A stretch of 64,000 nt of DNA from the NCBI GenBank assembly GCA_002105175.1, contig MCGE01000002.1, positions 248,001 to 312,000 of the forward strand, in the 5' to 3' direction. This DNA is from Absidia repens. Lineage: Eukaryota; Mucoromycota; Mucoromycetes; Mucorales; Cunninghamellaceae. Numbering within the stretch: the stretch's first letter is position 1; every line of letters starts with the position of its first letter. The translations under genes were made by a program, and so were the position numbers. The notes below the pieces were generated by a model that had not been told where the DNA came from, did not search any database, and worked only from the letters and a program-made list of their open reading frames with translations. This document shows positions 12,231 to 21,548 of the stretch, one piece after another.

Positions 12231-13156
12231 TTATTGTTCAGTGGTCGGTCTTGCCAACAGCCCAGGGCGTCTTCCAGCAGTGACAAGGTTCATAAAAGCG
12301 GCGCGCAGATTCCGAGATGCATTGGTGTCCCGTTGCCACACAGTGTTACAGCGACGACACGCTAACACTGCGTACATACGTTTCGCCTGTTCACCAGGTC
12401 GGGTAATCACCGCGTTCGTGAGCTTTCTGTGACCACATTTTGAGCATACTTGCGACGTACGATATTCATCCATATTCACAAAAACAAGTTTCCCAGACTT
12501 GTCCGCCTTTGACAAAAGATGTCGACACTTGTCAGCAAGGGATCCTTCGCCTTTTTTGTTTCTGCCGAACTTTGCGTCGCCGAAAACCACAATCGGTACC
12601 TTGTCTTTGTCATTGTTTATGGGAGCCTTTTTCCATTTCCTATGTATCAGAAATATGTACAACAGATGTTATTATGCCTTGCATATACATTTTTAAATTA
12701 AATAAACTTGCCTAAGCTTCGGCGGCGGCGGAGGAAGAGGAGGTGGATCATCAGTATCGTAAGACCTTGTTCGTCGTCGTCTTCTTTGTTGTGTCTGGCC
12801 AATATTTGATGATCTTTCCATGGCACCTGGTGGAGGTCTGTACTTGTGGCCGCCATCAATCAACACATTTACCAATTCGGCGTCCATCTTTTGTCTTCCT
12901 TGGTAATTGGCGAACTGCAGACCGAGAATAGCCTCTTGCCCATAAAATTCAGTCAAAGGACTTAGCGCTTGTAATGATGATTGAATGTATGCCTGTATCC
13001 CTTCCAAATCAGTGGTTTTGTTTGTCGTTATTTGCGCCTCCACAGTTCGAATTGCCTCAGTTTTCAATATGTTGATTTTGTTGGACGTTTTTCTGAAGCC
13101 TGCACGAGTATAATATTCGATAGAGGATATACGTCGAATTTCAAGACCTTAACACA

Positions 13157-13209
<53 letters not shown>

Positions 13210-16200
13210 TTAGAATGTCGTCTGTCTGCCATTAGATGTCCTTTTCAATTACTCTCTTGTTCGTGGTCAGTATCGACTTGAGCATCAGCATCAGCGTGGG
13301 CGGCAATATCAGCGTGGGCGGCAACATCAGCGTGGGCGGCATCATCAGCGTGGGCGGCAATATCAGCGTGGGCGGCAATATCAGCGTGGGCGGCATCATC
13401 ATCTTGGGCGGCATCATCATCTTGGGCAGCTCCTAGCAACGATATTAGTAAATAAACCAAAGAAAAAAGAAAAAGTCAATACATAAACAATAGTTCTTGT
13501 AGTAAACCACCATAGCCACTTACCCTCCTGTTCCACTGCGTAATTGTAAACGTCATCACTTGAACCATTGCTAGCCACATAGATTGAATTCATGCCAGGA
13601 TCTACACCCCACACATTCAAATACGGGAATTCCCACGCTTGGAAGTCTTCAGGTTGCAAATCAGGAAGAGCAGCATCATTTCGAATCGGCTTGTCGAAAG
13701 GGATTGATACAGAAAATCCGTTCGTCACGATGTACTTTGCAAATATCATCCCATTCCCTTTTCTGATTTTGTCAACGTTGAGGATGTTCGTCAATGTTTC
13801 ATCGCCATGGATATATTGTGTGAGGCCCACTGATCGAAGGATTTGCCCCATGGATATGTTGTCGATTTTGATGCTTTTCTTTGTATAGGACGGTTTCGGC
13901 ACCAAGTTGTAAACTTGTTGCTTTTTCATCAAGTGATCGACTTCAGGTGTAAAGCATATTGGTAACAAATCCTGGTGGTGTTCAGGGTCCTGTAAGTATT
14001 CAACAGAATGAAGAATTTGCTGGCGAGTGTTGGCGATGGTGTTTTGTAAGGATGTAAATGACAAGTCCGACAGGTACGATAATTGTTGGCGGTCAAGGTT
14101 GTCGTTTGTCGGTATAATTTGTTGTATTGTTTTTGCCAATTTTGACCGTCGGCGTCGACCTATTCTTGAGTTTTCATCAAGTCCACGTACTACTTCAAAG
14201 CACCAAGTGCGAGGAACTACGGTCTGTACTGGGTTTACTGCATTTGCGGTGTCGATATTGTGTTGGTCAAAAGCGCGGACAATGTTATAACCATACTTCG
14301 TGAAGATATCGCAATGGCGAGAAATATATGCAGTTGACAGTTGCGTAGTCGAATTGTCTAGCAATGTTGCCGGTGCCCCCGCCTGTTGACAATAGTTGAT
14401 CAAATTATTCAGCAAATGACGATTTCCAAGTTGATCGTTGTCGAAGTATTGTCGTTGAGCTTCCAAAAATTGGCGATGTGGGTTGGTGTATGTATCCTGA
14501 CGAGCGCCGAGATCATCAAGTAAGGGCCGTACCTCCATAATAGCAAGATCCAAGGAGTCAAGAAGTTCTTGCGTTTCCTGGTTGATGTTATCTGCGCCAT
14601 CCACTTGCTGTTCCATCATCGTTTGCAAAGATGTCATCACACCGTTCACCATGCTGTCATTCCATCGTTCGTCGTTTAGCTGGTGTTGAAAACCGAAGTG
14701 ATTTGAGACATTCAATAGCAATTGGGTTGAAGCTTGGTACAGACGAAGCAGTTCCTGGAGTCTGGTGGATAATTGGATCAAAGAGGCAACAATCGTGGGA
14801 TCCATGGCTTCCGCTACTTCGGTTGACATTGTTCCAATTCTTGAGATAGTGATTGTGATGACTGACCGAAGGCCGGTTTCCCTGTTCATGATACGTCCAT
14901 GAAGAACACCGTATGCATTTTCAACTTCTTTTCCAAGTGAATCAGTTTGTTCTTGTAGAGCAGCCATATTATAAACACACAAAAGGTCCACTTTCCCATC
15001 ATCTAGTACAGCATTTACATCGTCTTTTATTTCGTCAGTAATGCCAGGTTGAGACAAAGCATCAGAAGACACGATTGCAATATCCGCATTGTTGACCAGA
15101 CTTGCTAGGATGTGAAGCCCCAATACGTTGCAAGTTTTTTCAATCGAATCCTATGAATACAATACATGGCGGTAAGTATCAAACATTGACCTCTGTATAC
15201 TTTTATTGTATTGTATTACTTACCTTTTGTTGTTCCTGTTCTAATATTTGTTCTTCAGGATCCTGCTGCTGGAGAAGTTGCTGTTGCTGTTGTTGTTGAT
15301 GCTGTTGGTTCTGGCGTTGCACCATTCGCTGACGAAGACGTAAAGAAAATAAATTTGACATCCACTGCGTAAAGTCCTCAACAATTCGATTTGTAAATTT
15401 TGTCGCATATTGGGCCAACATTGGAGTCAGAATACTCGCATACGCTTTTCCATGAATTTTTCGTACAAGAAAAGCTTGTCGGGACGCTTCTGTTGGATTC
15501 AGTTGCTGATACACATTGTCGATATTCGTCGCCAAATCCATGCTGATTGAATTGTTGATGGTGATGTTGCTGCCAGTGACTTGTTGAAAGATAGCATAAA
15601 AAAAACTCATCGTAAAGAGCTGTTTTGGTATGGGTTGGTGGTTCGTCAAAGAGTGATATAGATAAAATGTAATAAATAGGTGCACTTTTATGACTGTATC
15701 CGAGTGTACGAAACAACGTCGCTGATTCCCTGTAGAATTTGTTGATGATGATCCTGGTTTTCAATCCGCAGCAATGATTTCAGTCCCTGTTTCCGGCAAA
15801 CCGTCGTCGTTTTACCCAATTCTTGTTGTACTTGTTGTAGTCGAGTCTGTTTCCGGAAGGGGCATTTTCGATTTGTTGATCGTGAATGAGTGGTTGCTGT
15901 TTCAAAGCTACGATGTTCAAGGCAAACCGGGCAAGAACGGACTGATTGCTTTTGACCAAGTTTTTTTCGCATTAAAGAGCCACCCCGTTTGGCCACCTTT
16001 TCGAGAGTACCTTGTTTGCGCTTACGCTTGGACCCAGCTAACTGTCTTGAAGTTGAGCCGCGAGTTGATAATGAGGAGGCATCACCGTCGCTGTTATCAC
16101 TGTCGGTGTCATCATCGTTTTCCGCACGTCTTTGTTCATCTTCAGCTTTTTGTGTAAAAAAAGAAAGATTAGTAAGATTACCTTGTTTCTCATACTAATT

Positions 16201-16377
16201 TGTTTAGCACTTACCATGACGCAGGTTCGCTTGCTGTCGTTTCCACCGTTTTTTGTACATAATGATATCAAAAACTGTCATTCCTTCATAAGTTGTTAGG
16301 GGTTGAATAACATCATCCTGTGTCATATCCATCAATCTAAGCAAGTCATCCTCGATAATCAATTGATTGGCGGCCAT
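12231..16377 (-). CDS. Fanzor / TnpB-like RNA-guided endonuclease (OMEGA family), one apparent frameshift
   Basis: Seven minus-strand exons are proposed: 16377-16215, 16145 to about 15691, about 15691-15224, 15150-13524, 13432-13253, 13147-12712 and 12639-12231, giving about 1,245 codons. Visible parts: an N-terminal CPVC...H...RKCPF zinc-like cluster; helical middle; RuvC-I as WGVDPGMNSIYVAS; RuvC-II strand VPIVVFGDAKF; the Fanzor marker NMDEYRTSQVCSKCG; zinc ribbon completed by ACRRCNTVW; RuvC-III QRDTNASRN; and the typical end GRRPGLLARP. The family cuts DNA under guidance of an RNA made from its own locus. All junctions agree in phase except one: between RIQ and IKVHLF near 15691 a single base appears missing. 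The last intron is GC-AG (AG|GCAAGT at 12712). A Gln-rich run sits near 15250-15320. Function today is uncertain because of the frameshift. Confidence 0.82.
13282..13432. repeat. 18-bp tandem repeat inside the Fanzor gene
   Basis: About eight copies of an 18-bp unit (plus strand GCGTGGGCGGCAATATCA with variants) fill almost the whole fifth Fanzor exon. In the Fanzor frame they encode hexapeptides of the type AAHADI, with AAQDDD variants at the start. Because the unit is a multiple of three, expansion keeps the frame. It lies directly after the RuvC-I motif. Confidence 0.9.
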
Positions 16378-16939
16378 ACTGATGATAGGGACCTGGAGGT
16401 ATTGGTGTTTGTTAAAAAGAAAAGAAAACAAAACGCTGTTGCGGCTAAATTTGTGATTTTAGTCCAACTGGATTGTTCCTTGGGCGGAATTTGAAATGAC
16501 TTGTTCCTGAATCGGACAAAAATAGAATTGAGAGTAGTGAGCACCAGAACTTTTGTAGATAAAGTCCAACTGTAGAGAAAGTTTATAAAAAATAAACTTG
16601 AAAGAGTAAAATAAAATAAAAAAGAAAAGTATTGACCTTTGTTGGTTCAATAAAAATAAGTGTATAACACACAGTAAAAATAAAAAAGAGGACTTGTAGT
16701 CACAAAAAATAAAAGAAAGTTTCTATATAGACGATAGAAACAAAATAAAAATAAGACAGTGGTTTGGTGGTTAAAAGCCTTTGTACTGAATTTTATAAAA
16801 AAGATTGAGATAAATATATGATAATAGATAGCTTAAGAAAAAAGAGAATTGGCGGGGGAAAGGTGGGGTATTTATACTAAAAAATAAAGTGGCGGCGAGT
16901 ACTGAACGTGATAAAAAAATATAAAAATAAAAATGATGA
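16378..16939. other. upstream region of the Fanzor gene
   Basis: AT-rich DNA with many A runs. A GCGGAATTTGAAAT motif is at 16484-16497, about 107 nt upstream of the proposed Fanzor start, and near-identical motifs occur at 18525 and 26467. I see no further gene. An in-frame open stretch extends from the Fanzor start back to 16431. Confidence 0.45.
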
Positions 16940-17196
16940 TCGACCAGTATCCTAGACCGGATAGGAAATCAGCGGCTTCCTGTTTTCGTCCAGTTCGATA
17001 CTTGATTTCAAAGTCATATTCAGCCAAGTATTGGATCCATCTTGCTACAATACCAGATACTTTGGGTGATTGTACCAACCATCGTAAAGGTGAGTGGTCT
17101 GATATGACAGTGAATTTTTTGCCAAGTAAATAAGGCCTGAATAGTTGCAGGCTCCATACTAGGGCGAGACATTCCAATTTAGTAGCACCGTAGTTT
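16940..17196 (-). pseudogene. Ty3/gypsy retrotransposon RNase H fragment
   Basis: On the minus strand the frame reads NYGATKLECLALVWSLQLF, then RPYLLGKKFTVISDHSPLRWL, then ARWIQYLAEYDFEIKYRTGRKQ and ADFLSGL. This is the RNase H-like part of a Ty3/gypsy reverse transcriptase: the ECLALVW and TDH-like SDHSPLRWL motifs and the spacing to the NxxADxLS-like end (AADFLSG) are diagnostic. No reverse transcriptase core or integrase is found on either side, and no LTRs are evident, so this is a relic of roughly 85 residues. It lies next to the Fanzor gene in the same orientation. Confidence 0.88.
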
Positions 17197-17427
17197 TGTT
17201 GTCAATGGAAGATTCAGTTGATTTATATTGTTACAAATATACCCCAATCAGCCAATAGAGGAAGATATTGTATGAGTCATCTTTTTACAAACACCCCATT
17301 TCCCCTCCTCCCCGTTCATACGAGTATTCACAAATACAACATGTCTACTGTGAGTATTTCTCTTCCACAACACAACGCTACTATACCCTACAAAGCAATA
17401 TAATACATACTCTACAAAAACAAATCA

Positions 17428-17545
17428 ACACATACCCTACAAACAACACAACATATACCCTACAAACAACACAACATATATCCTACAAACAACACAACAT
17501 ATACCCTACAAACAACACAACATATACCCTACAATATATAACAAC
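17428..17545. repeat. minisatellite, about 23-bp unit, 4-5 copies
   Basis: The unit AACACAACATATACCCTACA plus AAC repeats in direct tandem with few changes, bordered by decayed copies on both sides. There are no unique spacers, so this is not a CRISPR array. Confidence 0.85.
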
Positions 17546-17878
17546 ACATATCCCTCAAAGAATAGTATATTTAACACGAAAACAACACACGTATTCCACA
17601 AAAACAGCGTACACAAATATTTTTTCAAATGTGATTTTCTTTATTGCAGTGACATGATAAAATAGACGGTAATAGTAAAATAAGAGACAATATACTGTAT
17701 AGTAACATATAAGAGATGAAGAGGATACTAACATTGCCTTCAACAAAACAGTACACTCATACTATTCTCTTATAGCACAATCTCCCCTGTTTCATACTGA
17801 AATGCTGCTGCGTCCGAGGTGATTATGGCATATCTTTGCTTCTGTTGGAGGAAGCTCCCCCAGAAGCTATTTAGTAGT

Positions 17879-17917
<39 letters not shown>

Positions 17918-18099
17918 CTGAAGTAAAAATGTGGAAGTGTTTCGAATGTTGCGTACAAAAAAAGAGACAGGTAACATCATCATCATCAAACAAAAAAGTC
18001 ATTTGGTTGGTTTCAATAGAAGATAGATTTTATTTATTTGTAATACCACAAGAGTACATACCAGCCAAAAAAAAAAAAAAAAAAAAAAAGTCCTGACTG

Positions 18100-18170
18100 A
18101 GCGCTGAACAACGACGGATGGGCCCCAAGGGGCTGCCCACCAAAGTGCGAAAGGGCGGAGGCTTTAATCC
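18100..18170. repeat. candidate short repeat centred on CCCCAAGGGG (copy A)
   Basis: The segment GCGCTGAACAACGACGG...CCCCAAGGGG...CCCACC resembles GCGCTGAGCAATGTAGG...CCCCAAGGGG...GCACCC at about 41942-41992. The central decamer is a palindrome. The match is short, so common ancestry is only suggested. Confidence 0.4.
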
Positions 18171-18517
18171 TATCCCATCAAAACCCACACTTTAATAAAA
18201 AAAACTGTGACACCCTGTAAATCGAAAGATTTCCAAAAGCTCCAGCGGAGCGCCAGAGCGTTTATTAATTTAATATACTTAAAGAAAGAGGGGTAAACCA
18301 TTAGGCACGTAAAAACATATTGGGAGAGGTGTCTTCAAAAAGAGATCGGTTTAAAATAAAATATACGATTGTCTAAACCATATTATCATTTAGTCTAAAC
18401 TATGTTGAATAAAATGTCCAAAATTGAAAGCTGAATCGTCTCGAGCGGAGTTTATTCTCGTCTAAAAAAAAAAGGAAAACGTCTCAAGTTCAACCGGAAA
18501 ACCTGTAAACAAAAATT

Positions 18518-18528
18518 CACGTGGGCGG
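18518..18528. promoter_or_regulatory. E-box element CACGTGGGCGG
   Basis: The same 11-mer occurs at 45091-45101 and, on the other strand, at 40449-40459. CACGTG is the expected site of bHLH factors such as the one encoded at 2147-3475. Here it is immediately followed by the GCGGAATTCGAAAT motif. No gene start is close. Confidence 0.4.
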
Positions 18529-19734
18529 AATTCGAAATGATTTTTTCGAGGCTCTTGCGAGGATTTGGTGGACGATTTTTTTTTATAGATACAAAATCTC
18601 CTCTTTTTGGCATCTTTCTCGGTTTTCTTTTTTTACAATATCAATGTGATGCAACATAATTATTATAGTGGGGTTTTTTACAACGATAAACACCACTCAA
18701 CAGCGGCAGCATGGTGGTTCACCTTTTTTTTTTTTACAGCAGCACCTCCCCCCCCCCACACCCACCCATTCAGTATCGGTCGATACTGTCACAATACCTT
18801 TGCATTTCCTCTTCACTGTGGAGTAGTATGTACGTTGTAGAATAATTTATCCCATCTCTCTCTTTCACTAGGATAGTTTGACAGTCGCCGTAGAGGCGCA
18901 TACCATCTTGGTTTACTGTATGTTCTATTTATTCTACCAATAAAAAAAAACATTTTTATGTCTTCAATGAACGCCATAATTGTTTATAACCTGTCATAGT
19001 GTTGTTTTTTTTTTTTGTAAAATAAAGATTCCGCAAGGACGGCTAGTATATATACCCATCATATCCTCTTCACTTCTCAGCCCCAGCCGTCTACCCCTCC
19101 CCCTTCCCTCAGTTTCTCACAGTTTCATAAAAGCTCTCCCCTTTCTATCTGCCTTGATGATACCACAAAAAAGAAGGTGCTCTTACTCAATATCCACTTT
19201 ATTTAAAAAAAGTAATCCGTTGGCGTTGCTCAGGGTCTACCATACTGATAACAAAAATTACTGGCGGTACTCTACTTCATTGACATCACAAAAAAAAAAA
19301 AAAAAAAAAAAAAAAAACTTTTCAACTGCATACTATACTCGGCGTATTGTATATAATTGCACCCTTTAAATGGTATATATGTGTATGTCGAATAAAACAG
19401 ATGTGTGTGTGCATCTCCTCCCATTCCTGTATTTTAATTTTTTTGGAATTCGGTAGCGCAAAGAACAAATATCGTCTATCCTTTCCTACAATTCATCCCA
19501 ATATCTCCCAATATAATGCACAAAGTCCTTTCCGTCGTCAATTTTACCCCAGGAATTTGATATCCAAATCGACAGTCCTACTAAACCCACCTAATTCAAA
19601 TATCATATTTTAAAAAAGACAAAAATAAAAATCTAAAGAAAGAGTTTTATTGTAATCTGCCTTCACGCTTCAACAAATACACACATGTACAAACAGAATT
19701 AACTAATAACTAAAGCTACTTCTAAACAATATCA

Positions 19735-21375
19735 CTATACTACAAAGTCGTCCAAGTTTTCATCATCACCCAATTCGTACGGTATACCATTTTTCTTCAA
19801 ATAATCGTCACTCCTAAAAAAGCAATTGAAACTGTCAGTGACACTAATTTTCCTTATCAACACATAATCCTTTTTTGGGTGGACTGTTGGTTACCAGAAT
19901 TTAGTTAAATGACGTTGACCAGAATCATTTAGCAAAGTGACAATAACATGACCTGGACCCAATTGTTTGGCCACACGCACTGCTGCAACGCAATTTACTG
20001 CCGAGCTACTACCCAGGAATAAACCTAAAGAGAGACAAAGAGAAAAAATAATACACATAAGACAATCGTTCCACCTACTTTGTAACTTGATTTTTTCTCA
20101 AAAAAAAAAAAAAAAGACTTACCATCTTCCCGTACCAAAAAACGGGACATTTTGACAGCCTCTTCGTCCGTGACTCGATAAGCGTCATCTACCAATTGTC
20201 GGCCCAAATCAAAGTTTCGCGTCAATCGATTGACACCAATGCCTTCGACCACAGTATCAACCTGATGTCGTCGCCTTGTTCCTTCCTTTTCGGTCGGTGC
20301 ATACATGGTATTGAATTTCACCTTGTTGTAAAGCCCTGAGCCCTGGGGATCCGCCAAGAACACTTTGAGATTGGGGATACGTGGTTTCAAGTAACATGTC
20401 AATCCAGATAATGTCCCACCGGTACCAGCACCCAACACCAATGCATCGAGCCGACCTTGTGTTTGTTGATGGATTTCCGGTGCGGTGGCCTGATAATGTG
20501 CACGGAAATTGGCCTCGTTTTCAAATTGATCGGCAAAATACCCCACCATGTCCGAAAGTTTTTGTTGTCCATCGTCGACTTTTCCAAATTGGCTGGCGCG
20601 GACTCGCGCAAGGTTTACAAATTGCTTCTTGTCGATGATACTGACCGGTCGTACTTTTTCCACATGCGCACCTAGTTTTTCGAGGAGTTGGTATTTTTCT
20701 TGAGCTTGGTCATCGGGCATCACAATCCATGCCTTGTAGCCCTTGGCACGTGCAATCATCGCAATCGAAATCCCCGTCGAACCTACAGTGCCTTCAAAGA
20801 TCGTGCTGCCATTGTGTGGTTTCAAAATGCCATCTTCTTCGGCCGATCGGATAATGTTCAACGCCACACGGTCCTTTGAGCTTCCGCCTGGATTCAAAAA
20901 CTAGCCATTTAAAAAATTAAGTTAGTTTCAACTGATGACTGACATTCACGGCCTTCCTCGATCAAATGTCAACCACGCTTTCACATTCTCCCTCTTTTCC
21001 TTATAATGTACTCACTTCAGCTTTACCCTAACGTATCATAATCGAGATCGACAAAAAAAAAAAAAAAAAAAAATAGTGAGTTCAAGTAAAGAGTGTCAAC
21101 TGATAGGTATTTGTGTTTCTTACAAGGATTGTACAACCAGTTGCTTCAGATAAGCTGCGTATCTTCATGAGTGGCGTATTTCCAATGAGCCCATCAACAC
21201 CTTCAACGATGACTGATCCTCGCCCCGCTGCTGGTGGACTTGCTGCTGTTTTCGAGTTTTGCAAGAGACGGGTAGAATAGTAATAGTAACAAAGGGCTCC
21301 TGTCGACACTATTGAGAGGATAGAGCCAGACAAGAGACCAATGAGTAGATCACGTCGGTCATTAGGAAGTGACAT
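19735..21375 (-). CDS. MCY1: membrane-anchored cysteine synthase-like protein (MCY1-like, PLP fold type II)
   Basis: Five minus-strand exons (21375-21124, 21027-21016, 20900-20123, 20024-19895, 19813-19735) join in phase to about 416 residues. The second exon is only 12 nt and supplies Gly-Lys-Ala-Glu, restoring the family segment ILGKAEFLNPGGSSKDR, where the Lys binds pyridoxal phosphate. The substrate loop GTVGSTGIS and the phosphate-binding GAGTGGTLSG are present; the end GQRHLTKFW is typical of this group. An N-terminal hydrophobic stretch (about residues 10-32) predicts a membrane anchor, as in yeast Mcy1 at the mitochondrial outer membrane. Catalytic activity of that yeast relative is not settled, so cysteine synthase activity is inference. 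It shares a 173-nt promoter with divergent BCS1. Confidence 0.88.
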
Positions 21376-21548
21376 GACTACAAACAAAAGTGGGGAAAAA
21401 AAAAGAAAATTGAAGAAAACAAAAAGATTTGGTTGAATATGCATGGTCTGGGTTTGAAACATTCCTATTTTTTTGAGACCAGGATTCTTTTTTTCGATTT
21501 TTTTTTTTTTTTTTTATTATTATTAACACTTGATCAGTATAGCATTCC
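21376..21548. promoter_or_regulatory. bidirectional promoter, MCY1-like / BCS1
   Basis: Only 173 nt separate the two divergent start codons. The interval has a T run at about 21499-21516 and A-rich stretches near 21396-21420. Both products are expected at mitochondria, so co-expression is plausible but inferred. Confidence 0.55.

Larger units (their letters stand above)
17197..19734. other. 2.5-kb gene-free stretch
   Basis: It contains the minisatellite, long A or T tracts (about 17880-17917, 18067-18089, 19289-19317), a CCCCAAGGGG-centred segment at about 18100-18170, an E-box CACGTGGGCGG at 18518, and a GCGGAATTCGAAAT motif at 18525. The ORFs present have no domain signature and run through poly-A/T, so I do not call a gene. 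Confidence 0.5.

Noticed and set aside
11918..12286. 122-residue minus-strand ORF overlapping the Fanzor 3' end
   Set aside because: It overlaps the conserved Fanzor C-terminus in another frame and shows no family features.
13236..13460. Plus- and minus-strand short ORFs with Gly-Gly-Asn or Pro-Pro-Thr repeats
   Set aside because: Other frames of the 18-bp repeat; the AAHADI frame is the one that splices in phase with both neighbouring Fanzor exons.
14409..14849. Short ORFs antisense or out of frame within the Fanzor exon 15150-13524
   Set aside because: Shadows of the 542-codon open frame that carries the RuvC-I motif.
16378..17200. Complete Ty3/gypsy element
   Set aside because: Only RNase H is recognisable; no reverse transcriptase core, integrase, gag or LTR was seen in the neighbourhood.
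17428..17545. CRISPR-like direct repeats
   Set aside because: Units are directly adjacent with no unique spacers, and the genome is eukaryotic; this is a minisatellite.
18980..19369. 129-residue ORF
   Set aside because: Runs through a poly-A tract and has no recognisable domain; treated as chance.
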